The notes below the pieces were generated by a model. It saw only the letters and a program-made list of their open reading frames with translations. It had not been told where the DNA came from and made no database searches. From VRUE01 sp036525295 (GTDB taxonomy: Bacteria > Actinomycetota > Thermoleophilia > Solirubrobacterales > 70-9), in the NCBI GenBank assembly GCA_036525295.1, contig DATDAQ010000069.1, positions 1 to 64,000 of the forward strand: 64,000 bases of DNA. Reading direction: 5' to 3'. Position 1 is the first letter of the stretch, and every line of letters starts with the position of its first letter. The translations under genes and the position numbers were made by a program. Of this stretch, positions 1-8,761 are shown piece by piece.

Positions 1-2
1 GG

Positions 3-3000
3 ACCAGCCAGAACCTGGCCAAGGTCAGCTGCGGCGAACCGGAGGAGCTGCTGAACGTCCAGATCAAGGGCGGCGGCTGCCCCAACGGAGAGCTCGGCCA
101 AAACCCGAGGGTCGCCATCGACCAGTCCAATGGCCACATCATCGAGTACGCCAACAACCAGGCCGGGGGGGCCCGCGAGTACGACTCCTCGGGCGCCTGC
201 GTGGCCGAGTTCGGCACCTTCTCCAGCGGCCCCGCCAGCTACAGGATCGCGGTCGACAGCAGCTGCGCCTTGCACGACCCGCCGCTGACCGAACAGACGA
301 CGCCGAGCTGCGCCTCGCTCTACCCGGGGAACGGCAACGTCTACGTCGCCTCCGACGGCTCCAACAACGAAGTGCAGCCCTTTGACGTGACGGCGTTCGG
401 GGCGTTGGAGTATCCGCCCCCGAAAGGAACTCCACCAAAAGCCTCTACCGGCAAAGCCGATGGCTTCGGCCCGGGCAAAGCGACCCTACACGGCGAAGTC
501 ACCCCGAACGCCCCGTTGCTCGAATGCAATTTCGAATATTTGACCGAGACCGAATACCAAGGAAACAGCGAATCCTTTGCTGGCGCCGAAGTAGTTCCCT
601 GCGCCGAGGGTCTCGAAGCGATCGGGAATGGCGGTAAACCGGTTCCCGTGCACGTCGATGTCGAAGATCTCGAGATCGAAACGCCCTACCGCTACCGCCT
701 TTCCGCCACCAATGAATTCGGCACCGACACCGGAGACCCCGAGCCCTTCACCCTCGAGCCCCCTGCGGTAATCGTCAAGAGTGCGCTGCCGGTCTCCTAC
801 GACGAAGCCACGCTGAGGGGGGAAGTCGACCCCTCCGGCTCGCCGACCGAGTACCACTTCGAGTACCTGACCCAGGCCGAATACGAAGAAAACGGCGGAA
901 CCTTTGCCGGCGCCCAGAGCACGCCGGTCACCGAGCTGCCGGCGGGAGAAGGCCTTGTCGTGGTCGAAGCGCCGGTCACCGGCCTCGAAGAGGGGACCCT
1001 CTACCGCTTCAGGCTTCTCGCCGAGAACGCCGTGGCCGCGACGAGCGTGGAGGGCCCCGCCTTCGAAACGCTGGCGCGCCCCCCGCTGCAGGAATGCGAC
1101 AACGCCGAATACCGCACCGGCCTCTCCGCCTTCCTGCCCGACTGCCGCGCCTACGAGCTGGTCACCCCGGCCGAGATGTTGTCGACGACGGGGGGATTGA
1201 CGCGTCTCGGTTCGTTCAGTTCTGAAGCCGGCCATCGGTTCTTCAACAGCTGGTTCGTCGCGCCGCGCGGGGCGCAAGCCGGCGAGAGCGTTGCCTACAG
1301 GGCGATGGTCCCCCGGGTGGACGGCCACCCCTTCCGCGCGCAGCGGGGGGAGGGCGACCACCCCAAAGGCGGCTGGCAGAACGAGCCTTACGGGCTCACC
1401 TTCGCCCAAGGGGGGGGAGGCGACGGTGAACCCGGTGGGGTCTCCGCAGATCAGCGTTACGCCCTCTACGAGGTCCTCGGACACGAAACTCCGACGGAGC
1501 AGTCCTTCCCTTCAGGCACCTACGTGCGTGTCCCCGCCGGCGAGGCGAGCCGCGCGTGTGCGCCAGAGCCCATAGCGACGTTCAAACTCTCAGACCCCGA
1601 AGGTAAGTTCGAGCTGGCCGGCTGCGGCGACCTCGGCACCGACCTCCATGCCGAGGGGCGCTTCCTGGCCGCTGCCGGCACACACGTAATCTTCACCTCC
1701 GACGAGGAACTGGACTCCGCGGCTCCGACGGCGGGCACCGAAGCGATCTACGATCGCAAAGTCGGCAGCGCCGCCAGCGAGGTCATCTCCGTCGATCCCG
1801 ACGGCAACGCCTTCGGCGGCAGCGAAGAGCCGCGCTATCTGGCTGCTACCGAAGACGGCTCCGCTGTCGTCTTCAGCACGGGTGGCCTCGGCAAAACCCT
1901 CTATGTGCACCGTAAAGACAAAACGACACAGGTGACCGATGCTGCCAACACCTACGCGGGCATCTCCGAAGACGGCAAACGCGTCTTCTTCATGGACAAA
2001 CCCTTTTTCCCCAACGCGGAAGTCGACTCACCCCCTCCGGCGACGCTCTTCGCCTGTGACATCGAAGGGGGGAATTGCGCCGGCCCCGACCAGGAACAGG
2101 AACCGATGGAGATCGCCACCGAGTCGAACTTCGTCAACGTCTCCGCCGACGGCTCCCACGTCTTCTTCACCTCCGAGGAGACCGAACCGTCCGAAGTCAT
2201 GGAACTGGGCGAAAACGAAAACGGCGAAGAAGCCGAAGAAGGCGAGGCCAACCTCTATGCATGGGACGGCTCCAAAGCCAGCTTCGTCGCCATCCTGGAC
2301 CCTCAAGACCTTGTCAACTTCCGCACGGGAGAAAGCCTCGAGGAGGAACAGCAGCTGGAAGACCTGCTGGCGTGGACCAGCACGATTCCAGGTCAGCGGG
2401 CGACCAGCGGAGGGTCGTATGAGGCCGGGCGCGCCTACTCGCCGGCGCGCAGCACGCCCGACGGCGAGGTCTTCGCCTTCCAGTCCCACGCCCAGCTCAC
2501 CTCCTACGACAACGAAGGCAAGGGGGAGATCTACCGCTATGACCCCGCGGCCCCCGTGGGCTCTCAGCTGAGCTGCGTCTCCTGCGACCCGAGCGACGCT
2601 CCCCACGACTCCATTGCCGACACCATCTTCCAGTCTCTCTTCCAGGGGGTCACCAATTCCTCGACGATGATCCCCAACCTCACCGACGACGGGCGGCGGG
2701 TCTTCTTCGAGAGCCGCGAGGCACTTCTGCCTGAGGACGCCAACGCGGTGACCGACGTCTACGGGTGGAAAGCGCCAGGGACAGCCGGTCCCGGTGGCGA
2801 CACCTGCGAGGATTCGCGTGGCTGCCTGGCGCTGATCTCGACCGGGCAGGGCGAACTGCCGAGCTTCCTCTACGGCATGGGCGCCGACGGCGAAGACGTC
2901 TTCTTCGTCACGCAGGAGAAGCTGGTGGGAGCCGACCTGCTCGGCACCTTCTCGATCTACGATGCGCGGGTTCTCGGCGGCATCCCCGACCCGCCTGCGG

Positions 3001-3227
3001 CTGCTCCCTGCCAGGGCGACGCCTGTCAGGGACCGGCGTCGACCCCGCCGGACCTGCCGGCTCCTGCCTCGACTGGCCCCGGCTCCGAAAGCCCACCGCA
3101 GGGTCGCCCCCCATGTGCGAAGGGCAAGCACCGGGTCAAAGGCCGTTGTGTGAAAAAGCACAGCAAGAAAAAGCAGCGCAAGCACTCGAAGAAACGAGCC
3201 AATCAGGACCGGGAGGCACGTCGATGA
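3..3227 (+). CDS. Large secreted surface protein: propeller-like repeats, two FN3-like domains, basic tail (5' partial)
   Basis: The frame is open from base 3, so the gene starts upstream; 1074 residues are visible and the GTG at 201 is internal. The first ~145 residues look like NHL-type propeller blades (NGHIIEYANNQ, GNVYVASDGSNN). Two homologous ~105-residue FN3-like modules follow (residues ~153-358), each with a FEYLT.AEY core, a FAGA motif and a Y.YRL or YRFRL strand before the next linker. Residues ~360-1000 contain repeated VFF and ADG blades typical of TolB/PD40 propellers. The end is Pro-rich, then a Lys/Arg tail (KKHSKKKQRKHSKK) that may contact the envelope. No signal peptide is visible because the start is missing. 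The stop overlaps the next start (ATGA at 3224), so the two genes are probably co-translated. No enzymatic motif was seen. An extracellular structural or adhesive role is inference. Confidence 0.8.
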   Translation, partial: TSQNLAKVSCGEPEELLNVQIKGGGCPNGELGQNPRVAIDQSNGHIIEYANNQAGGAREYDSSGACVAEFGTFSSGPASYRIAVDSSCALHDPPLTEQTTPSCASLYPGNGNVYVASDGSNNEVQPFDVTAFGALEYPPPKGTPPKASTGKADGFGPGKATLHGEVTPNAPLLECNFEYLTETEYQGNSESFAGAEVVPCAEGLEAIGNGGKPVPVHVDVEDLEIETPYRYRLSATNEFGTDTGDPEPFTLEPPAVIVKSALPVSYDEATLRGEVDPSGSPTEYHFEYLTQAEYEENGGTFAGAQSTPVTELPAGEGLVVVEAPVTGLEEGTLYRFRLLAENAVAATSVEGPAFETLARPPLQECDNAEYRTGLSAFLPDCRAYELVTPAEMLSTTGGLTRLGSFSSEAGHRFFNSWFVAPRGAQAGESVAYRAMVPRVDGHPFRAQRGEGDHPKGGWQNEPYGLTFAQGGGGDGEPGGVSADQRYALYEVLGHETPTEQSFPSGTYVRVPAGEASRACAPEPIATFKLSDPEGKFELAGCGDLGTDLHAEGRFLAAAGTHVIFTSDEELDSAAPTAGTEAIYDRKVGSAASEVISVDPDGNAFGGSEEPRYLAATEDGSAVVFSTGGLGKTLYVHRKDKTTQVTDAANTYAGISEDGKRVFFMDKPFFPNAEVDSPPPATLFACDIEGGNCAGPDQEQEPMEIATESNFVNVSADGSHVFFTSEETEPSEVMELGENENGEEAEEGEANLYAWDGSKASFVAILDPQDLVNFRTGESLEEEQQLEDLLAWTSTIPGQRATSGGSYEAGRAYSPARSTPDGEVFAFQSHAQLTSYDNEGKGEIYRYDPAAPVGSQLSCVSCDPSDAPHDSIADTIFQSLFQGVTNSSTMIPNLTDDGRRVFFESREALLPEDANAVTDVYGWKAPGTAGPGGDTCEDSRGCLALISTGQGELPSFLYGMGADGEDVFFVTQEKLVGADLLGTFSIYDARVLGGIPDPPAAAPCQGDACQGPASTPPDLPAPASTGPGSESPPQGRPPCAKGKHRVKGRCVKKHSKKKQRKHSKKRANQDREARR

Positions 3228-6217
3228 TCCGCCGCATGGGGTCCTACTTCGAGTTGTGGTGCCGCTTCGCAGGGCGGCGCGACCACAACTACTCGGGTTT
3301 CATGCTGACTCTGGCGCACTTCGCATGGCCGTACCACTTTGTAGGGCGGCGCGACCGCAATCACTGGGGTTACCAGGGATCGGTGGCGCCCTACGCCGGG
3401 TGGAGCCACTTCGCTGGGCGGCGCCACCGCAAGCATTCGAAGAAGCAGCGGGCCAGCTACAGCCCCGATGAAGGTACGCCGACGATCCTCTGCATAGGCA
3501 TAGCTGCCCTGCTGGGGTTTACGGCCCTCACCACCCTTGTCCTGGCCGCTCCCGCGGGAGCGATCGCGCCGCCCTGTCCCGACAAAGCCTTCAAAGCGAA
3601 ATGCTTCGCGCTCGAGTCGATCGACGCCTCGCTCTCGACTACTCAAGCGGGTGCCCACCCCAACCTCACCCTCAGCTTCGATATTGCCCAGGATCCTGAA
3701 AGCGAGCCGGACGAGAAGGGCATGCACGACTCCTTCGTGCCGACCCGTAACGTACGCACCGACGTTCCTCCGGGACTGGTCGGGGACCCCAGCGTGCTCG
3801 GGCTGCCTCAGCAGTGCCGGGTGGTCGAACTGGCGGTGGGAGAATGCCCCAACGGCTCCCAGATCGGCACCGTCAGAGCTGACCTCTACGGCTCCGACGC
3901 CGTCTACATCCAACCCCTCTACATGATGGTGCCGCCGGGCGGGGATGTGATCGCGCGGGTGGGCTTCGTCGGCGGCACGATCGGGACGACCATCTACGCC
4001 GATGCGACGCTGCGCTCCGAGGGCGACTACGGTCTCAGCGTCGAAGTCGTCGACGCCCCGGTGGTCAGTGGCGTGCACCTGGTCGGAGCCGAAACGAAAT
4101 TGTGGGGGGTGCCGGCGGCCAAAGAGCACGACACCGAACGCTGCACGCCTGGAGAGGTGTTTACGGACAACTGCACCGAATCGCCCTCGCGCCCCCCCGG
4201 TTCGCGCGAACTGCCCTTCCTTACCAACCCGACCCGCTGCGGGGTGCCACTGGAGATGAAAGTCGCCGCCTCCGGCTGGGCGGAACCGGAACGCTTCGAC
4301 ACCATGACAGCGAGCTTCCCCCAGATCACCGGCTGCAACAAACTGCCCTTTGGCCCGGGCCTCACGATCGAGCCGACCAACCGGCGTGCGGGGGCGCCGA
4401 CCGGCCTCGACGTGACTGCCCGGATACCGGCCTCGGAGGGCGCGAAAGTGCTCGAACCCTCCCAGACGCGCGATGTCCGCGTGACGCTGCCCGAGGGAAT
4501 GACGGTCAATCCAGGCGCCGCCGACGGCCTTGATGTGTGCACCGAAGCGCAGGTTAAATTCGGCAAACGGGTGGCCGCCGAATGCCCCGACGCGGCCAAG
4601 CTGGCCGAGTTCGAGGTCGAGATCCCGGCACTGCCGCGGCGGATGAAAGGCGCGATCTATCTGCGTGAGCCCGAACCGGGCAACCTCTACCGCTTCTGGG
4701 CGGTCGCCGACGACCTTGGCGCGCACGTGAAGCTGCAGGGCCAGCTCAACCTGAACGAGCAGACCGGACAGATGGAATCGACGATCCTCGACGTCCCCCA
4801 GGCACCGGTGCGCGAGATGAAGATCGTCTTCAAGTCGGGCTTTAGGGCGCCGCTGCTCAATCCGCCCACCTGTGGGGACTACGCCAGCAAATACGAATTC
4901 GTCCCCTGGTCGGGTGGCTTGCCGCAGATCTCCAATTCCCATATGACGATCGACGAAGGCTGCGAGGGCCTCGGGGGCTTCAGCCCGAAGATCTCCGCCG
5001 GCTCCACCGACGCCCAGGGTGGTGCCCACTCGCCCTTCTCCCTCACCATCGCACGCCAGGACGGCGAAGAGAACCTCGCTGCCCTGGAGATCACCCTGCC
5101 CAGGGGCATGGCCGCCACCTTCGCCGGCATCCCGCGCTGCGAAGGCGTAGCGGCCGAAACGGGTCAGTGCTCGGCCGAGAGCCGCGTCGGCAGGGTTACC
5201 GCCTCCGTCGGCGCCGGCTCCAACCCGCTCTGGGTCCCCCAGCCTGGCAAGCGCCCGACTGCCGTCTACCTCGGCGGCCCCTACAAGGACGCCCCGCTCA
5301 GCGTGATCGCCGTCGTGCCCGCTCAGGCGGGTCCCTTCGACCTCGGCGACCAGGTGGTCCGCTCCGCCATTTACGTCGACCCGGTCACCGCCCAGGCGAC
5401 CGCCAAGTCGGATCCGCTGCCACAGATCCTCGAAGGCGTGCCAGTGCGCTACCGCACCACCAACGTCTTCCTGGACCGCCCGGGCTTCTCCCTCAACCCG
5501 ACCTCCTGCGCGCGAAAGGCGACGACGTCCGCGATCCTCTCCGCTGGGGGAAAGATCGCCAATCCGTCCTCTCCCTACGCCGCGACCGACTGCGACAGGC
5601 TCGGCTTCAAGCCCCAGCTCGCCATGCGGCTATTCGGCGGCACCCATAGGGGATCCCACCCGAGGCTGCGCACGATCCTCAAGATGCCCCCGGGCGGCGC
5701 CAACATCGGCAGCTTCTCGGTGGCCCTGCCGCACTCGGCATTCCTCGACCAGGCCCATATCCGCACCGTCTGCACCCGAGTGCAGTTTGCCGCGGACCAA
5801 TGCCCGGCCGGATCGATCTACGGAGCGGTGAAGGCCAGGACCCCCTTGTTCGACGAGACCCTGGAAGGTCAGATCTACCTGCGCTCCTCAAACAACCCGC
5901 TACCCGACATGGTCGCCGTGGTCAAGGGCCCGCCCTCCCTGCCATTCGAGGTGCACTCGGCCGCACGGATCGACTCGGTGAATGGCGGTATTCGCGCCAC
6001 CTTCGATTCCTTCCCGGATGCCCCGATCACTGAAGCCGTCGCCAGCTTCCCGGGTGGCAGCAAGGGTCTGATCGTCAACTCGACCAACCTCTGCGCCAAA
6101 GTCAACAAGGTCACTGCCAAATTCACCGGGCACAACGGCAAGAAAGCCACGTTGAACCCGGTGCTGAAGGCTTCCTGCGGTGCGAAAGCAAAACGCCGCG
6201 CAGGACGTGGGCGCTAG
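3224..6217 (+). CDS. Large secreted Cys-containing surface protein with anomalous N-terminus
   Basis: The frame gives 997 residues from the ATG overlapping the preceding stop (ATGA), with GGGAGG just upstream. Residues 1-85 are odd: three 24-residue repeats built around GRRDHN, GRRDRN and GRRHRK. A hydrophobic signal-like segment (IGIAALLGFTALTTLVLAAP) comes only at ~91-110. The remainder is a long extracellular region with repeated motifs of the form NPTRCG/NPPTCGDY/NPTSCARK and LP.GM, which suggests several copies of a beta-rich domain with paired cysteines. It ends in a basic tail (KRRAGRGR). No TTA codon was seen in frame. An out-of-frame ATG at 3468 would encode a more normal signal-peptide start (MKVRRRSSA) but stops at 3497, so a frameshift or sequence error between 3486 and 3500 is possible. 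Function unknown; probably cell-surface, together with the upstream gene. Confidence 0.72.
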   Translation: MIRRMGSYFELWCRFAGRRDHNYSGFMLTLAHFAWPYHFVGRRDRNHWGYQGSVAPYAGWSHFAGRRHRKHSKKQRASYSPDEGTPTILCIGIAALLGFTALTTLVLAAPAGAIAPPCPDKAFKAKCFALESIDASLSTTQAGAHPNLTLSFDIAQDPESEPDEKGMHDSFVPTRNVRTDVPPGLVGDPSVLGLPQQCRVVELAVGECPNGSQIGTVRADLYGSDAVYIQPLYMMVPPGGDVIARVGFVGGTIGTTIYADATLRSEGDYGLSVEVVDAPVVSGVHLVGAETKLWGVPAAKEHDTERCTPGEVFTDNCTESPSRPPGSRELPFLTNPTRCGVPLEMKVAASGWAEPERFDTMTASFPQITGCNKLPFGPGLTIEPTNRRAGAPTGLDVTARIPASEGAKVLEPSQTRDVRVTLPEGMTVNPGAADGLDVCTEAQVKFGKRVAAECPDAAKLAEFEVEIPALPRRMKGAIYLREPEPGNLYRFWAVADDLGAHVKLQGQLNLNEQTGQMESTILDVPQAPVREMKIVFKSGFRAPLLNPPTCGDYASKYEFVPWSGGLPQISNSHMTIDEGCEGLGGFSPKISAGSTDAQGGAHSPFSLTIARQDGEENLAALEITLPRGMAATFAGIPRCEGVAAETGQCSAESRVGRVTASVGAGSNPLWVPQPGKRPTAVYLGGPYKDAPLSVIAVVPAQAGPFDLGDQVVRSAIYVDPVTAQATAKSDPLPQILEGVPVRYRTTNVFLDRPGFSLNPTSCARKATTSAILSAGGKIANPSSPYAATDCDRLGFKPQLAMRLFGGTHRGSHPRLRTILKMPPGGANIGSFSVALPHSAFLDQAHIRTVCTRVQFAADQCPAGSIYGAVKARTPLFDETLEGQIYLRSSNNPLPDMVAVVKGPPSLPFEVHSAARIDSVNGGIRATFDSFPDAPITEAVASFPGGSKGLIVNSTNLCAKVNKVTAKFTGHNGKKATLNPVLKASCGAKAKRRAGRGR
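3245..3460 (+). repeat. Three degenerate 72-bp tandem repeats inside the start of the surface-protein gene
   Basis: The core GGGCGGCGC recurs at about 3272, 3344 and 3416, an exact 72-bp period. In frame this gives three 24-residue units, each with an aromatic-rich half followed by F(A/V)GRR and basic or polar residues. Each unit also has a small GCC...GGC hairpin around the core. The third unit runs into RKHSKKQ, which resembles the tail of the upstream protein, so the block may derive from duplicated 3' gene ends. Confidence 0.75.
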
Positions 6218-6239
6218 TTCCCTCGCTGTGACCTAACCC

Positions 6240-6256
6240 GGGGAGACGTCCTCCCC
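6240..6256 (+). terminator. Hairpin after the surface-protein operon
   Basis: GGGGAG and CTCCCC arms pair around a five-base loop, 22 bases after the stop of the large surface-protein gene. There is no T-run, so it is only a candidate intrinsic or pause terminator. Confidence 0.4.
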
Positions 6257-6280
6257 TCCATACGTGTTCGCACCGCACCG

Positions 6281-6310
6281 GCACCGATCCGTGCGCACGC
6301 GGATCGGTGC
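6281..6310. repeat. Inverted repeat, copy 1 of 5
   Basis: Arms GCACCGATCCG and CGGATCGGTGC pair perfectly around an eight-base loop. Near-identical copies precede each of the five paralogous genes downstream, 100-190 bases before the ATG. It may be a terminator for the upstream unit or a protein-binding site. Confidence 0.85.
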
Positions 6311-6493
6311 GTGCGCCGACCCATCACCTCGCCAAGTGCAGGGGGAATCGGGCGCCCTCAGGCTGGGGCGACGAGTAAGGGCAACGAAGCTCGACATCGC
6401 GCCACCGGAGGCTCAGGATCGCCTCTGAGAGCCCGCCACCGGCGGGCATCGAGCAAACGATCCCGGCATGCTCGCGGGAAGGGAGAATCCATC
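6311..6493 (+). promoter_or_regulatory. Conserved structured 5' leader, copy A
   Basis: This stretch of ~180 bases lies between the inverted repeat and the ATG and is closely repeated before paralogs C, D and E. It contains GTGCAGGGGGAATCGG, then CTGGGGCGA, GGAGGCTCAGGATCGCCT, a GCCCGCC/GGCGGGC hairpin, AGCAAACGATCCCGGC and a second hairpin ending just before the GGAAGGGAGA ribosome-binding site. This looks like a cis-acting RNA. Similarity to the c-di-AMP (ydaO-yuaA) riboswitch is suggestive only. Confidence 0.5.
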
Positions 6494-7099
6494 ATGAGAC
6501 TCATCAAGATGTTCGGCCTCGCCGCGCTCGCGGCAGTGGCGGCAATGGCAGTCGTCGGCGCGACGTCGGCCTCGGCGTCAACTACCACCCAGCTCTGTGG
6601 CGTCCACACCTCCTTAACCTGTGGGGACGGCAACGGATCGGCGCAAGTTCACCTGGTCACAGCTGCTGGTACGGTATTAAAACTGTTAGCAACGATAAGC
6701 GTCTTATGTTTAGGGGAGTTATGGCAGCTTGATACCTTAGGCTTAGGCAACCCACAGTCAGTTCACTCTTTAACCAAAACAGTCACAGGTTGTGGCACGG
6801 GTTCCTCCCACAACAACTGCACGGTGACCGTTCAGGAACAGCCCTTATTCGACGTCTTAAAGACGGGGTTAGACGAAGGGGTCGCGACGTCCACAAACGG
6901 CCGCTTACGTCTTCAGTGCGCCAACCTTGGTCTCGACTGCGTTTATGACCTAGAAGGTCTCGAACTCGCAGTTGGGGGCGGGCATTGGACTTTTGACGAA
7001 ACCCCCACCAATGAATTAGGCGGCAAATTCTTCTGCCCTGACGAAGGGCTCCTGGACGCGTTATTTGAAACATTAGGGAACGTGTTCGTACTTCAGTAG
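6494..7099 (+). CDS. TTA-rich secreted Cys-rich protein, array paralog A
   Basis: The product is 201 residues. The start ATG is chosen because GGGAAGGGAGA lies upstream and the MRLIK signal peptide, conserved in all five copies, begins here; the reading frame itself is open back to 6311. A signal peptide of about 29 residues ends near SASAS. The mature part has conserved cysteines in QLC, LTCG, VLCLG, GCGTG, NCTVTVQEQ, LQCANLGLDC and FFCPDE, and ends VFVLQ. No known domain is recognised. I count 16 in-frame TTA leucine codons, all after the signal-peptide coding part, which instead uses CTC. It heads a five-copy tandem array and is closest to paralog C. Secretion is well supported. Function is unknown; the cysteines suggest a disulfide-stabilised extracellular or wall protein. 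Confidence 0.85.
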   Translation: MRLIKMFGLAALAAVAAMAVVGATSASASTTTQLCGVHTSLTCGDGNGSAQVHLVTAAGTVLKLLATISVLCLGELWQLDTLGLGNPQSVHSLTKTVTGCGTGSSHNNCTVTVQEQPLFDVLKTGLDEGVATSTNGRLRLQCANLGLDCVYDLEGLELAVGGGHWTFDETPTNELGGKFFCPDEGLLDALFETLGNVFVLQ

Positions 7100-7124
7100 A
7101 AACCAGGACTTGAGTGCACAGCAA

Positions 7125-7156
7125 GCACCGATCTGTGCACACACGCGGATCGGTGC
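7125..7156. repeat. Inverted repeat, copy 2 of 5
   Basis: Same element as at 6281 but with a one-base change in the left arm (GCACCGATCTG) and two extra loop bases. It lies 25 bases after the stop of paralog A. Confidence 0.8.
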
Positions 7157-7257
7157 GTGCGTGAATAGGACATCCTGTCAAGTTGCGGGCAAGCTCCCCA
7201 CTCGGCGGGCATTGAGCAAGCGACCCCGGCGAACGCTCGCCGGAAGGGAGAATCACC
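7157..7257 (+). promoter_or_regulatory. Shortened 5' leader, copy B
   Basis: This leader is ~80 bases shorter than the other four. It keeps the distal GGCGGGC half, GAGCAAGCGACCCCGG, the final GGCGA/TCGCC hairpin and the GGAAGGGAGA ribosome-binding site. It lacks the GGGGCGA and GGAGGCTCAGGATCGCC blocks. If the full leader is a ligand-binding RNA, this copy has probably lost regulation. Confidence 0.5.
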
Positions 7258-7866
7258 ATGAGACTCATCAAGACGTTCGGCCTCGCCGCGCTCGCGGCGT
7301 TGGCGGCAATGGCATTTGTCGGCGCGGCGTCGGTATCGGCCTCGACCAGCACGCAGCTCTGCACCATCCATACGGGCTTAACGTGTGGGGCTGGGAGCGC
7401 AGCCACTTCGGTTCACATGACCCTAGCAGTAGGAACTGTTGGCAAACTATTAGGCTCGATCAGCGTCTTATGCTTAGGCGCTTTAGTGGAAGCCGAAGCC
7501 TTAGGGTTAGGCAAACCCCAGTCGGTGCACACCACGTCCATGTCGTTCTCAGGCTGCGGTACCGGCTCCGGGCACAGCAACTGCACGGTGACCGTACTGG
7601 AAGAGCCTTTAGCTAATCTCTTAAAAACTGGGTTAGATGAAGGGATCCTTACTCCTACAAATGGTCGCATTTTGCTCCATTGCTCCAATCTTGGCATATA
7701 CTGCACGTATGACCTCGAAGGTCTTGAATTGGAAGTCGGCGACCAACACCTAACCATGGAAGAAACCCCCGCCAAAGAATTAGGCGGCAAATTCTTCTGC
7801 CCCGACGAAGGGCTCCTAGACGGGTTATTGAAAACCACGTTTGCGAATACATACGTACTTCAGTAG
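7258..7866 (+). CDS. TTA-rich secreted Cys-rich protein, array paralog B
   Basis: The product is 202 residues, with signal peptide MRLIKTFGLAALAALAAMA and cleavage near SVSAS. It shares the cysteine pattern and the FFCPDEGLLDGL end of the array family. Twelve TTA codons are seen by eye count, the fewest of the five. It is the most diverged in the middle (VEAEALGLGKPQ), and its leader is the short form. GGAAGGGAGAATCACC precedes the ATG. Function unknown. It sits between paralogs A and C on the same strand, with its own inverted repeat, so the array looks like separate transcription or regulation units rather than one plain operon. Confidence 0.85.
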   Translation: MRLIKTFGLAALAALAAMAFVGAASVSASTSTQLCTIHTGLTCGAGSAATSVHMTLAVGTVGKLLGSISVLCLGALVEAEALGLGKPQSVHTTSMSFSGCGTGSGHSNCTVTVLEEPLANLLKTGLDEGILTPTNGRILLHCSNLGIYCTYDLEGLELEVGDQHLTMEETPAKELGGKFFCPDEGLLDGLLKTTFANTYVLQ

Positions 7867-7887
7867 TCGTCTGAATACTGAGTTCAC

Positions 7888-7917
7888 GCACCGATCCGTG
7901 CACACGCGGATCGGTGC
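7888..7917. repeat. Inverted repeat, copy 3 of 5
   Basis: Perfect 11-bp arms GCACCGATCCG/CGGATCGGTGC with loop TGCACACG, 21 bases after the stop of paralog B. Confidence 0.88.
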
Positions 7918-8101
7918 GTGCGCTGTCTGGTCATCTCGCCAGGTGCAGGGAATCGTATGCCCCTCTGGATCGGGGTGATGGATGGAGATAGCAGAGCTCG
8001 ACATCGCAGCGCCGGAGCCTCAGGATCGCCTGTGAGAGTCCGCCACTCGGCGGGCATCTAGCAAACGATCCCGGCAACCTTCGCCGGAAGGGAGATCCAC
8101 C
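7918..8101 (+). promoter_or_regulatory. Conserved structured 5' leader, copy C
   Basis: Full-length leader: CGCCAGGTGCAGGGAATCG, GGATCGGGGTGATGG, CTCGACATCGCAGCGCCGGAG, then two hairpins and GGAAGGGAGA before the ATG. The spacing to the inverted repeat matches copies D and E within a few bases. Confidence 0.5.
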
Positions 8102-8707
8102 ATGAGACTCGTCAAGACGTTCGCCTCCGCGGCGCTCGCGGTGTTGGCGGCAATGGCATTCGTCGGCGCCACCTCAGCGTCGGCCTCGACTACCACCCAG
8201 CTCTGTGGTATCCACAACTCCTTAACCTGTGGAGACGGCAACGGATCGGCGCAGGTTCATCTGGTCCTTGCTGCTGGCACGGTATTACAACTATTAGCAA
8301 CGATAAACGTCTTATGTTTAGGGGAGTTATGGGAGCTTGATACCTTAGGCTTAGGCAATCCACAGTCAGTTCACACTTTAACCCACACAGTCTCGGGTTG
8401 TGGCACAGGGCCCTCCCACGACAACTGCACAGTGACCGTTCAGGAGCAGTCTTTATTCAACGTCTTAAAGACGGGGTTAGATGAAGGGGTCGCGACGTCC
8501 ACGAACGGCCGCTTACGTCTCCAGTGCGCCAACCTTGGTCTCGACTGCGTGTATGACCTAGAAGGTCTCGAAGCCTCAGTTGGGAACGGGCATTGGACTT
8601 TTGAAGAAACCCCCACCAATGAATTAGGCGGCAAATTCTTCTGCCCCGACGAAGGTTTCGTCCACGCGTTACTGGAAACATTAGGGGACGTGTACGTCCT
8701 TCAGTAG
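8102..8707 (+). CDS. TTA-rich secreted Cys-rich protein, array paralog C
   Basis: The product is 201 residues and very similar to paralog A through the mature region (QLCGIHNSLTCGDGNGSAQ; LQCANLGLDCVYDLEGLE), ending VYVLQ. The signal peptide is MRLVKTFASAALAVLAAMA with cleavage near SASAS. Sixteen TTA codons lie at nearly the same positions as in paralog A. The ATG lies exactly 844 bp before that of paralog D. All family cysteines are kept. No enzymatic motif or membrane anchor was seen after the signal peptide. The closeness to A and the array periodicity indicate recent duplication or gene conversion. Function unknown. Confidence 0.85.
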   Translation: MRLVKTFASAALAVLAAMAFVGATSASASTTTQLCGIHNSLTCGDGNGSAQVHLVLAAGTVLQLLATINVLCLGELWELDTLGLGNPQSVHTLTHTVSGCGTGPSHDNCTVTVQEQSLFNVLKTGLDEGVATSTNGRLRLQCANLGLDCVYDLEGLEASVGNGHWTFEETPTNELGGKFFCPDEGFVHALLETLGDVYVLQ

Positions 8708-8731
8708 AAACGGGCCTTGAGTGCACAGCAC

Positions 8732-8761
8732 GCACCGATCCGTGCACACGCGGATCGGTGC
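8732..8761. repeat. Inverted repeat, copy 4 of 5
   Basis: Perfect 11-bp arms identical to copy 3, 24 bases after the stop of paralog C. Confidence 0.88.

Noticed and set aside
3245..3460. 72-bp repeats as a CRISPR array
   Set aside because: Only three degenerate units with no unique spacers, within a coding frame.
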